Origin: Paractinoplanes rishiriensis
GTDB lineage: Bacteria; Actinomycetota; Actinomycetes; Mycobacteriales; Micromonosporaceae
DNA: 64,000 bases
Reading direction: 5' to 3'
NCBI RefSeq assembly: GCF_016862375.1
Contig: NZ_BOMV01000051.1
Location: forward strand, 124,001-188,000
The first letter of the stretch is position 1. Each line of letters opens with the position of its first letter. The notes under the pieces were generated by a model. The model worked only from the letters and a program-made list of their open reading frames with translations. It did no database searches and was not told the origin of the DNA. A program made the position numbers and the translations under genes. Positions 1 to 8,635 of the stretch are shown in pieces.

Positions 1-140
1 ACGCGGCGGCTAAAGTGCGGTTGCGGCCCGCCCCGGGCCGGCAACGCTGCCGAAACTGCGCTTGTGGCGAACTCTGCGCTCCCTGGGGCTCGACGGGCTT
101 TCTGCTTCTCGCATACCCGATCAGGGAGGACGAGCAAAAC

Positions 141-1169
141 ATGCGTATCGGCGTGCTCACCGGCGGCGGCGACTGCCCCGGTCTCAACGCGGTGATCCGG
201 GCGGTGGTCCGCAAGGGTGTCGCCGCTTACGGTCACGAGTTCGTCGGCTTCCGCGACGGCTGGAAGGGCCCGCTGGAGGGTCTGACGAAGCCGCTCGGCA
301 TCGCGGAGGTGCGGGGCATCCTGCCTCGTGGCGGCACGATCCTGGGTTCGTCCCGCACCAACCCGTTCAAGATCGACGGCGGGGTTGAGAAGATCAAGGC
401 CAACCTGGCCGAGCAGGGCGTGGACGCGCTGGTGGCGATCGGCGGCGAGGACACCCTCGGCGTCGCCACCAAGCTCAACGACCTCGGCGTCAACGTGGTC
501 GGCGTGCCCAAGACGATCGACAACGACCTGAACGCGACCGACTTCACGTTCGGTTTCGACACCGCGGTGAACATCGCCATGGAGGCGATCGACCGGCTGC
601 ACACGACCGCCGAGTCGCACCACCGCACCCTGGTCGTCGAGGTAATGGGCCGGCACGCCGGCTGGATCGCGCTGCACGCCGGCCTGGCCGGTGGCGCCAA
701 CGTGATCCTGCTGCCCGAGCGCAACTTCGACGTCGACCAGGTCGCCACGTACGTGACCAAGCGGTTCCAGGTCGAGTACGCCCCGATCGTGGTGGTCGCC
801 GAGGGCGCCCAGCCGCTCGAGGGCCAGATGGTCCTGCACAACCAGGAGCTGGACGCGTTCGGCCACGTCCGCCTCGGCGGCATCGGCCAGTGGCTGGCCT
901 CGCAGCTGGAGGAGAAGACCGGCAAGGAGGCCCGTACGGTCGTCCTCGGTCACATCCAGCGCGGCGGCACCCCGAGCGCGTTCGACCGGGTGCTCGCCAC
1001 CCGGTTCGGGCTGCAGGCGATTGACGCCGTCCACGAGGGCGATTTCGGTAAGATGATGGCGCTGCGGGGCACCGACATCGTCCGCGTGCCGCTCATCGAG
1101 GGCACCGGCGAGCTGAAGACCGTTCCGCTCTCCCGCTACGAAGAGGCCGAGGTCTTCTTCGGCAGCTGA
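141..1169 (+). CDS. pfkA: 6-phosphofructokinase, predicted pyrophosphate-dependent
   Basis: Phosphorylates fructose 6-phosphate to the 1,6-bisphosphate in glycolysis (cytoplasmic, 342 aa). The ATG at 141 is chosen over an upstream in-frame start because AGGGAGGA lies at 123-130 and the protein then opens with MRIGVLTGGGDCPG. Numbering matches the E. coli enzyme exactly: GGED at 101-104 and PKTIDND at 123-129, with MGRHAG at 169-174. ATP-dependent enzymes carry Gly at 104 and Gly at 124; here they are Asp104 and Lys124, the combination of PPi-dependent enzymes such as that of Amycolatopsis methanolica. The catalytic Asp127 and Asp129 are kept. PPi use is therefore predicted, and the step would be reversible. 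Transcription probably stops at the hairpin just downstream, separating it from proC. Confidence 0.95.
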   Translation: MRIGVLTGGGDCPGLNAVIRAVVRKGVAAYGHEFVGFRDGWKGPLEGLTKPLGIAEVRGILPRGGTILGSSRTNPFKIDGGVEKIKANLAEQGVDALVAIGGEDTLGVATKLNDLGVNVVGVPKTIDNDLNATDFTFGFDTAVNIAMEAIDRLHTTAESHHRTLVVEVMGRHAGWIALHAGLAGGANVILLPERNFDVDQVATYVTKRFQVEYAPIVVVAEGAQPLEGQMVLHNQELDAFGHVRLGGIGQWLASQLEEKTGKEARTVVLGHIQRGGTPSAFDRVLATRFGLQAIDAVHEGDFGKMMALRGTDIVRVPLIEGTGELKTVPLSRYEEAEVFFGS

Positions 1170-1188
1170 GACATCGGCTCAGGAAAGC

Positions 1189-1217
1189 AGAGGGGCGGCC
1201 GGCGCGGTCGCCCCTCT
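1189..1217 (+). terminator. intrinsic terminator after pfkA
   Basis: A 9 bp perfect stem, AGAGGGGCG (1189-1197) with CGCCCCTCT (1209-1217), encloses an 11-base loop and is followed by a T/C-rich run. It lies between the pfkA stop and the proC ribosome binding site. Confidence 0.75.
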
Positions 1218-1236
1218 TCTTCATAAAGAGGTAGAG

Positions 1237-2061
1237 ATGACCAAGCACAGTGTCGCCGTGATCGGCGCGGGCAAGCTCGGTGAGGTGGTCCTCTCCGGAC
1301 TGCTGCGGGCCGGCTGGCCGCCGCACCAGTTGCTGGCCACCACCCGGCGCCCGGAACGGGCCGCCGAGCTGTCCGAGAAGTACGGCATCCGGCCGGTGCT
1401 CAACCTCACCGCGGTCACCCAGGCCGACGTGCTGGCCGTGGCGGTCAAGCCGCAGGACGCCGCCAAGCTGCTCGAGGACTGGGGCATGAAGGTCCCGCCC
1501 GGCAAGCTCGTGGTCTCACTGTGCGCCGGCCTGCCGACCAGCTTCTTCACCGCGCGGCTGCCCGGCGGCATCCCGGTGGTGCGGGTGATGACCAACACCC
1601 CGGCGTTCGTCGACCAGGCGATGACGGTGATCTCGGCGGGCGCGTACGCGACTGAGGAGCACCTGGCCCTCACCGAGGAGATCTTCCAGCCGCTCGGCGC
1701 CACCCTGCGGGTGCCCGAGTCGCAGCAGGACGCGGTGACCGCGCTCTCCGGTTCCGGACCGGCCTACTTCTATCTGCTGGTCGAGGCGATGATCGACGCC
1801 GGCATCCTGCTCGGGTTGCCCCGCCAGGTGGCGCACGAGCTCGTGGTGCAGACCGCGATCGGCTCGGCGCAGATGCTGCGCGACTCCGGCGAGCACCCGG
1901 TCAAGCTGCGCGAGGCGGTCACCTCGCCGGCCGGCACCACCATCGCCGCGATCCACGAGCTGGAGAAGCACGGCGTCCGGGCGGCCTTCCTCACCGCACT
2001 CGAGGCCGCCCGCGACCGGGCCTCCGAGATCGCCGTCCAGATGGCTCCCGGCACTAAATAA
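1237..2061 (+). CDS. proC: pyrroline-5-carboxylate reductase
   Basis: Last step of proline synthesis: NAD(P)H reduction of 1-pyrroline-5-carboxylate to proline in the cytoplasm. The 274 aa product is normal length for the family. It has a Rossmann GAGKLG motif at residues 10-15 and the family signature SGSGPAY at 171-177 in the C-terminal dimerisation domain. AAGAGG about 10 bases upstream of the ATG supports the start. It follows pfkA after a terminator, so it is probably expressed separately. The gene is convergent with the DUF429 gene, with only 18 bases between the stops. Confidence 0.95.
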   Translation: MTKHSVAVIGAGKLGEVVLSGLLRAGWPPHQLLATTRRPERAAELSEKYGIRPVLNLTAVTQADVLAVAVKPQDAAKLLEDWGMKVPPGKLVVSLCAGLPTSFFTARLPGGIPVVRVMTNTPAFVDQAMTVISAGAYATEEHLALTEEIFQPLGATLRVPESQQDAVTALSGSGPAYFYLLVEAMIDAGILLGLPRQVAHELVVQTAIGSAQMLRDSGEHPVKLREAVTSPAGTTIAAIHELEKHGVRAAFLTALEAARDRASEIAVQMAPGTK

Positions 2062-2079
2062 GCCCGGCATTAAATAAGC

Positions 2080-2754
2080 TCAGTACCAAATAGCGATCTT
2101 TGAGCCGTCCGTCTCCTCCGGTGGGGACGGATGGCTCAGCGCTGTCCCGGTCGCCATCCGGTGTGCCGACCAGGCCACCGCCGCGGCGTCCAGGATGTCG
2201 TCCGGCGGCGCCTGCCCGGCCGGGCCGATCTGGTCGGGCAGCACGATCCCGTTGCGGGCCAGCAGTTCCCGCCGCTTGGCCTGACCGGTCCAGGTCTTCT
2301 TGGCGAACTGCAACGGCTCGCCGGCCATGGTGCGGAACGAGACTTCCGGGTGTGCCTCGAAGAGCAGACCCGGGTGCCGCTCCCAGATCGCGTTGGCCTC
2401 GAGCAGTTTGGGCCGCAGCGCCCAGGACTGCCGGCTCAGGCCCGCGCCGGTGAGCTCCCGGCAGATCTTGTTGGCCGCGGCGAAGTCGTTCGCCCGCCAG
2501 ACCGCCCGCGGCGGCACCCGGAACACGCTGCCGCGCCGGGGTCCGAGCTGGTCGGCGGCCAGCGTGTCGGCCGCCCGCCAGCGGTCCGGCAGCATGCCGA
2601 GGGGGATGTCGACGCCGATCACCGCGGCGCCGGAGCTGTTCGCGACGATCTCGTACAGGGAAGACGCGAGCACCGCGCGGCCGAACGCGCCGTCCCGGAG
2701 CTCGACCCCGACCCATCCGAGCGCGTACGCGTCGACGCCGATGACGTGGATCAT
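2080..2754 (-). CDS. DUF429 family protein, RNase H-like fold
   Basis: A 224 aa protein starting MIHVIGVDAYALGWVGVEL. The GVD...GW opening, the VIGVDIPLG stretch near residue 45, the CREL and EANAIWERHP segments and the DDILDAAAVAWSA tail are hallmarks of the DUF429 family, predicted to share an RNase H-like fold. No enzymatic activity has been assigned. The ATG at 2754 is preferred over an upstream in-frame ATG at 2886 because the domain begins right there, although no strong ribosome binding site is visible. It is divergent from the chitinase gene. Confidence 0.8.
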   Translation of the reverse strand: MIHVIGVDAYALGWVGVELRDGAFGRAVLASSLYEIVANSSGAAVIGVDIPLGMLPDRWRAADTLAADQLGPRRGSVFRVPPRAVWRANDFAAANKICRELTGAGLSRQSWALRPKLLEANAIWERHPGLLFEAHPEVSFRTMAGEPLQFAKKTWTGQAKRRELLARNGIVLPDQIGPAGQAPPDDILDAAAVAWSAHRMATGTALSHPSPPEETDGSKIAIWY

Positions 2755-2908
2755 CGGCCGCTCAGGCGTTCGCAGTACACAGTGACCAGATAGGTGTCGA
2801 CGGCGTAAATGGTCATGACGGCAGACTACGCGCTGTGTCCGTCCGTGTGCACCCCGTACCGATGGGTGATCCGAAGTTAAGACCATTGCTTAATCCAGGA
2901 CCTGCATC

Positions 2909-2967
2909 TTGACGATTGTGAATAGCTGTGACTACCGTCTCGGCAACGAACTTTTTGGAAACTTTCC
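2909..2967 (+). promoter_or_regulatory. probable chitinase promoter with palindromic operator
   Basis: TTGACG (2909-2914) and TACCGT (2933-2938), 18 bases apart, resemble -35 and -10 boxes. Just downstream of the expected transcription start is a perfect 11 bp palindrome, GGAAACTTTCC (2957-2967). A weaker inverted repeat, TTAAG-N7-CTTAA, lies upstream at 2877-2893. An operator at the start site would fit substrate-responsive repression of a secreted chitinase; the regulator is unknown. Confidence 0.45.
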
Positions 2968-2989
2968 TAACTGTTCACGAGGAGACGAA

Positions 2990-4453
<1,464 letters not shown>

Positions 4454-4461
4454 CCCAGGGA

Positions 4462-4503
4462 CGAAAGCGGGGCACCGGGCGCACGCCCGGGGCCCCGCTT
4501 TCG
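4462..4503 (+). terminator. strong hairpin terminator after chitinase
   Basis: The outer 12 bp perfect stem CGAAAGCGGGGC (4462-4473) pairs with GCCCCGCTTTCG (4492-4503). A second inner stem (CCGGGC/GCCCGG) stacks inside it. T-rich sequence follows, and this also contains the -10 region of the next gene. Confidence 0.85.
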
Positions 4504-4516
4504 TATTGTTTCCGGC

Positions 4517-5923
4517 ATGCGCCGTGAGTGGCATCAGCTGAGCTACCCCGGGGTGGGCAACCCGGCACTGCAGACGTCCCGCCCGTCCACCGACTCCGCC
4601 GAGGACGAGGCCCTCGGCCTCGACCACTGGCGCACCCTGCCACGGGTGCAGGTGCCGCCGTGGCCGGACGCCGGCGAGGTGGCCTCGGTCTGCAAGGTGC
4701 TCGACAACGTGCCGTCGATCGTGGCGCCCTACGAGGTCGACCAGCTCCGGGTCCGGCTCGCCGAGGTGTGCGAGGGCCGCGCGTTCCTGCTCCAGGGCGG
4801 CGACTGCGCCGAGACGTTCGCCGACAACACCGAGAGCCACCTGCTGGCCAACGCGCGCACCCTGCTGCAGATGGCGGTCGTGCTGACGTACGGCGCCTCG
4901 ATGCCGGTGGTCAAGGTGGCCCGGGTCGCCGGGCAGTACACGAAGCCGCGCTCCTCGCCGACCGACTCGCTGGGCCTGCCGGCCTACCGCGGCGACCTGA
5001 TCAACTCGCTGGACGCCAACGAGGCGGCCCGGGTGGCCGACCCGCAGCGCATGATCCGGGCGTACGCGAACTCGGCCGCCGCGATGAACATGCTCCGGGC
5101 GTACCTGGCCGGCGGCCTGGCCGACCTGCACGGCTTGCACGACTGGAACAAGGACTTCGTGCGGGCCTCGCCGGCCGGTGAACGGTACGAGGCGATCGCG
5201 CGCGAGATCGACCGGGCCCTCGACTTCATCCGGGCCTGCGGCATGACCGACAGCGAGGCGCTGCGAACGGTCAGCCTGTACTGCTCGCACGAGGCCCTCG
5301 CGCTGGAGTACGACCGCGCGCTCACCCGGGTCTCGGACGGCCGCGCGTACGGGCTCAGTGGTCATTTCCTGTGGATCGGCGAGCGCACCCGGCAGCTGGA
5401 CCACGCGCACATCGACTTCGTGAGCCGGATCGCCAACCCGATCGGGGTCAAGCTCGGGCCGGGCACCACCCCCGACACCGCGCTGGAGCTGTGCGAAAAG
5501 CTCAACCCCGGCAACGTGCCCGGCCGGCTCACGCTGATCAGCCGGATGGGCAACGGCCGGATCCGGGACGCCCTGCCGCCGATCGTCGACAAGGTGACCG
5601 CGGCCGGTGCCAAGGTGGTCTGGCAGTGCGACCCGATGCACGGCAACACCCACGAGTCCTCGAACGGGTACAAGACCCGGCACTTCGACCGGATCGTCGA
5701 CGAGGTGCTCGGCTACTTCGAGGTGCACCGCGGCCTCGGGACCCACCCGGGCGGCATCCACATCGAGCTGACCGGCGAGGACGTCACCGAGTGCCTGGGC
5801 GGCGCGCAGGGCATCGAGGACCTCGACCTGCCCGACCGGTACGAGACGGCCTGCGACCCGCGGCTGAACACCCAGCAGTCGCTGGAGCTGGCGTTCCTGG
5901 TGGCGGAGATGCTCCGTGGCTGA
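4517..5923 (+). CDS. aroG: class II DAHP synthase (3-deoxy-7-phosphoheptulonate synthase)
   Basis: Condenses phosphoenolpyruvate with erythrose 4-phosphate, the first step of the shikimate pathway. At 468 aa it belongs to the plant/mycobacterial type II family. Visible motifs are QGGDCAETF with the metal-binding Cys at residue 97, GQYTKPRSS (Lys143, Arg145) and CDPMHGNTHES (residues 371-381, with metal-ligand His375). TATTGT at 4504-4509, seven bases before the ATG, suggests a leaderless transcript. In mycobacteria this gene lies close to pknL, as here. It overlaps the threonine aldolase gene by 8 bases, so the two are probably co-transcribed. Confidence 0.95.
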   Translation: MRREWHQLSYPGVGNPALQTSRPSTDSAEDEALGLDHWRTLPRVQVPPWPDAGEVASVCKVLDNVPSIVAPYEVDQLRVRLAEVCEGRAFLLQGGDCAETFADNTESHLLANARTLLQMAVVLTYGASMPVVKVARVAGQYTKPRSSPTDSLGLPAYRGDLINSLDANEAARVADPQRMIRAYANSAAAMNMLRAYLAGGLADLHGLHDWNKDFVRASPAGERYEAIAREIDRALDFIRACGMTDSEALRTVSLYCSHEALALEYDRALTRVSDGRAYGLSGHFLWIGERTRQLDHAHIDFVSRIANPIGVKLGPGTTPDTALELCEKLNPGNVPGRLTLISRMGNGRIRDALPPIVDKVTAAGAKVVWQCDPMHGNTHESSNGYKTRHFDRIVDEVLGYFEVHRGLGTHPGGIHIELTGEDVTECLGGAQGIEDLDLPDRYETACDPRLNTQQSLELAFLVAEMLRG

Positions 5924-6947
5924 CCTGAGGTCGGACACCGTCACCCGGCCGTCGGCGGGGATGCGGCGGGCGATGGCCGAGGCCGAGGTCGGCGACGACG
6001 TCTTCGGCGACGACCCCACGGTCGGCGCGCTGGAGGCCGAGGTGGCGGCCCTGTTCGGGCACGAGGCGGCGCTGTTCGCGCCGTCCGGCACGATGGCCAA
6101 CCAGATCGCGCTCCAGTTGGTGGTGCCGCCCGGCGGCGAGCTGCTGGCCGGTGCCGACGCGCACGTCGTCAACTACGAGTCGGGCGCGGCCGCCGCGATC
6201 GGCGGCATCTCCACCCGTACCTGGCCCGCGGTCGGCGCCGCTCTCGACCCCGACCAGATCGCCGCGATGATCCACCCGGCCGGCTTCCCGTCGCTGCCGA
6301 CCAGCGCGATCGCCGTGGAGCAGACCCACAACCTGGGCGGGGGAGCGGTGGTGCCGCTGGCCACGCTGCGCCGGCTGCGCACGGTGGCCGACGCGGCCGG
6401 GCTGCCGCTGCACTGCGACGGCGCCCGCATCTGGCACGCCCACGTCGCCGAGGGCGTGGCGCTGGCCGACTACGGCGCGCTGTTCGACACGCTGTCGGTC
6501 TGCCTGTCCAAGGGCCTGGGCGCGCCGGTCGGCTCGCTGGTGATCGGCAGCCGGGAGCGCATCGCCCGGGCCCGGGTCATCCGCAAGCGGATGGGCGGCG
6601 GCATGCGCCAGGTGGGCATCCTCGCCGCGGCCGGCCGGTACGCGCTGGCCCACAACCTGGAACGCCTGGCCGACGACCACGCCCGCGCCCGCCGGCTGGC
6701 CGACGCGCTGGCCCCGTACGGCGTCTGTGATCCGGCCCTGGTCCGCACCAACCTGGTGCTGATCGACCTGAGCAAGCACCCGCTGGACGCGCCGGCGCTC
6801 GCCGCGCAGGCGGCGGCGCAGGGTGTTCATCTGGCCGCGATGCTGCCCGACCTGGCCCGCCTGGTAACCCACCTCGACCTCGACGACGCGGCCACCGACC
6901 GCGCCGTCGACGTCCTGACCGGCATCCTCGAGTCGGCCGGAGCCTAG
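5916..6947 (+). CDS. ltaE: low-specificity L-threonine aldolase (PLP-dependent)
   Basis: Cleaves threonine or allo-threonine to glycine and acetaldehyde. The 343 aa fold-type I PLP enzyme starts at a GTG inside the end of aroG. It opens with DLRSDTVTRPS and shows the family features GDDVFGDDPTV, APSGTMANQ, HCDGARIWHA and the PLP-binding lysine in CLSKGLGAP (Lys199). Translational coupling to aroG is likely. The stop overlaps by three bases the end of the convergent small recombinase-like gene. Confidence 0.92.
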   Translation: MADLRSDTVTRPSAGMRRAMAEAEVGDDVFGDDPTVGALEAEVAALFGHEAALFAPSGTMANQIALQLVVPPGGELLAGADAHVVNYESGAAAAIGGISTRTWPAVGAALDPDQIAAMIHPAGFPSLPTSAIAVEQTHNLGGGAVVPLATLRRLRTVADAAGLPLHCDGARIWHAHVAEGVALADYGALFDTLSVCLSKGLGAPVGSLVIGSRERIARARVIRKRMGGGMRQVGILAAAGRYALAHNLERLADDHARARRLADALAPYGVCDPALVRTNLVLIDLSKHPLDAPALAAQAAAQGVHLAAMLPDLARLVTHLDLDDAATDRAVDVLTGILESAGA

Positions 6948-7204
6948 CCGGGGCCGGTACTGTTGCCGAGCATCGAGCGCCGGTAGTGCCTGGTTTCTAG
7001 GATGTTACGGACATTCCACTTGCTCCACGTGGCCCGGCGGAGTTCCGGTGGCACGTCGGTTTCGGTGGGCGTCGGGACACCGCACTCGTTGAGGTGCCGA
7101 GCGATGGCCGGCAACGAGTGCCCTTCGCGTTCGAGTTCCTTGATCTTCTCCACGGTCTGCGGGGTGACCTTGGGTCGGCGGCCGCCTCGCTCGGAGGCGG
7201 TCAT
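6944..7204 (-). CDS. small recombinase-domain/HTH protein
   Basis: An 86 aa protein that looks like the piece of a large serine recombinase lying between the catalytic and zinc-ribbon domains. GRRPKVTPQTVEKIKELEREG is followed by SLPAIARHLNECGVPTP and a W-N-V-R-N-I-L...Y ending, the usual HTH of that family. No catalytic serine or resolvase N-domain is present anywhere nearby, so it cannot be a recombinase itself. Its ATG overlaps the stop of the upstream membrane-protein gene (ATGA at 7201-7204), which argues for a translated gene rather than debris. A small DNA-binding protein is the likeliest role. Confidence 0.6.
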   Translation of the reverse strand: MTASERGGRRPKVTPQTVEKIKELEREGHSLPAIARHLNECGVPTPTETDVPPELRRATWSKWNVRNILETRHYRRSMLGNSTGPG

Positions 7205-7383
7205 CGGTGTCCGCCCCGGCGGATCGTGGGGAAGAAGACGCGGAGGATGCGGTGGGCGCGCTTGCGGGTCCGGTTCCGGCGGGCGTAAAGCGACAACAAG
7301 AGCAACCAGAACAAGCCGGCCAGCATGCAGTCCAGCGGTCCCGCGTTGAGATAGTCAGCAAATGAGATGACGGTCTCGGTCAA
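7201..7383 (-). CDS. small membrane protein, 60 aa, unknown
   Basis: Not recognised. It has one predicted transmembrane helix (about residues 14-32, GPLDCMLAGLFWLLLLSLYA) followed by a strongly basic tail (RRNRTRKRAHR...). It overlaps its upstream neighbour's end by 29 bases and its downstream neighbour's start by 4, so the three minus-strand genes read as one operon. Confidence 0.5.
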   Translation of the reverse strand: MTETVISFADYLNAGPLDCMLAGLFWLLLLSLYARRNRTRKRAHRILRVFFPTIRRGGHR

Positions 7384-7702
7384 AGTTGGCTCCCTCAGTC
7401 GGGCGGAAGCCAGGTGACCTACTCATGAGCCACCGGTTCCGCAATCGATGCCACAGCGCGGCTGGCGCCTGCGCTGAGACAGGATTGCGGTTGGTGGTGG
7501 GCCTGCCGGCCAGGGCAACGAGGATCCCTCCGACGAGCACAGCCGCCGCGGCCAGGACGGCCGCAAACATGGCGGTCGATCGCGTGGCCGGAGGCTCCGT
7601 TTCGATATCCCGCACTCCATGGCAAACCGTCGAATGACGGTCCTGCGCGGCGAAGAACGCGGAGGTGACGACGACCTCGGGGCCACGGTAGTAAGTACTC
7701 AT
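7355..7702 (-). CDS. small membrane protein, possibly DUF6232-like
   Basis: A 115 aa protein beginning MSTYYRGPEVVVTSAFFA. The YYRGP..VVVT start resembles the DUF6232 family of actinobacterial membrane proteins, but that assignment is from memory and tentative. A hydrophobic helix follows at about residues 45-65 (MFAAVLAAAAVLVGGILVAL). It is the first gene of the three-gene operon at 6944-7702. No strong ribosome binding site is visible. Other reading frames here lack any coherent feature. Confidence 0.5.
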   Translation of the reverse strand: MSTYYRGPEVVVTSAFFAAQDRHSTVCHGVRDIETEPPATRSTAMFAAVLAAAAVLVGGILVALAGRPTTNRNPVSAQAPAALWHRLRNRWLMSRSPGFRPTEGANFDRDRHLIC

Positions 7703-7774
7703 GCACCTACTGTGCAGACCGGACCTGGGGGTGCGCTATCTAGGCAACCAAGATTTTTGGACTCTTGCCGGTCC

Positions 7775-8635
7775 TCAGCGCAGGGTCTTGAGCAGGGCGA
7801 TGTCGGCGGCGTGGCCCTCGTGTTCGACCGTCGGCGTCTCGACGATCACCGGGATGCCGGCGGTGGCCGGGTGGGCGAGCAGCTCGGCGAAGGGCGCCGT
7901 GCCGATCCGGCCCTGGCCGATGGTCTCGTGGCGGTCGCGGGTGGAGCCGCACTCGTCCTTCGAGTCGTTGGCGTGGATCAGCATGAGGCGGTCCGGGCCG
8001 ACCGTGGCGATCAGCGAGTCCAGGGTCGCGGTCATGCCGCCGGGGGTGGCCAGGTCGTGGCCGGCCGCCCAGGCGTGGCAGGTGTCGAAGCAGACGCCCA
8101 TCCACGGGTGATTTTCCACCGCCGCCAGGTAGGGGCCCAGATCCTCGACCTTGGACGCCAGGCTGCGGCCGCCGCCGGCACTCGGCTCGACCAGCAGCTT
8201 GGGCAGGCCCCGCGCCGCCGCGGTGTCGAGCAGCGGCAGCAGCGCCTCACGCAGCTGGTGCATGGCCTTGACGTCGTGCGCCGGGTCGACCGAGCTGCCC
8301 GCGTGATAGACGACCGCGGTGGCGCCGATCGCCGCGCCCCGATCCAGGGCGTGCGCCAGGGTGGCCACCGAGCGTTCCACGGTGAGCTCGGTCGGCGAGC
8401 CCAAATTCACGAGCAGAGAGGCATGGATGTACGCGGGCAGGCCGCGCTCGGTGATCCCGGCCTGGAACATTTCGTCCTGCTTCGGGTCGCCGGGCGGCAG
8501 GGCCCAGCCGCGCGAGTTGGAGACGTACACCTGCAGCGTCTCAGACCCGGCGGCGTCCACGTACGGCAGGGCAGCCTTGGCCAGGCCACCGGACGTCTTG
8601 GTGTGCGACCCGATCCGGCGGTGGTCTAGAAGCAC
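7775..8635 (-). CDS. nfo: endonuclease IV (AP endonuclease)
   Basis: Cleaves DNA 5' to abasic sites in base-excision repair. The predicted product is 286 aa, normal for the family. The GTG at 8635 (VLLDHRRIGSHTKTSGG) is preferred to an upstream ATG at 8773, because the TIM-barrel starts there and the longer form lies inside the kinase's last PASTA repeat. Zinc-ligand motifs appear in order: IGSH, IHASLLVN, HAGS, VEPSAGG, CFDTCHAWAAG, IHANDSKD, RHETIGQG and IVETP. It overlaps the 3' end of the kinase gene by 10 bases and is probably translated from the same message. Confidence 0.93.
   Translation of the reverse strand: MLLDHRRIGSHTKTSGGLAKAALPYVDAAGSETLQVYVSNSRGWALPPGDPKQDEMFQAGITERGLPAYIHASLLVNLGSPTELTVERSVATLAHALDRGAAIGATAVVYHAGSSVDPAHDVKAMHQLREALLPLLDTAAARGLPKLLVEPSAGGGRSLASKVEDLGPYLAAVENHPWMGVCFDTCHAWAAGHDLATPGGMTATLDSLIATVGPDRLMLIHANDSKDECGSTRDRHETIGQGRIGTAPFAELLAHPATAGIPVIVETPTVEHEGHAADIALLKTLR

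Noticed and set aside
6944..7204. An active serine integrase or insertion element
   Set aside because: Only the DNA-binding portion is present; no catalytic domain, attachment repeats or adjacent mobile genes are seen.
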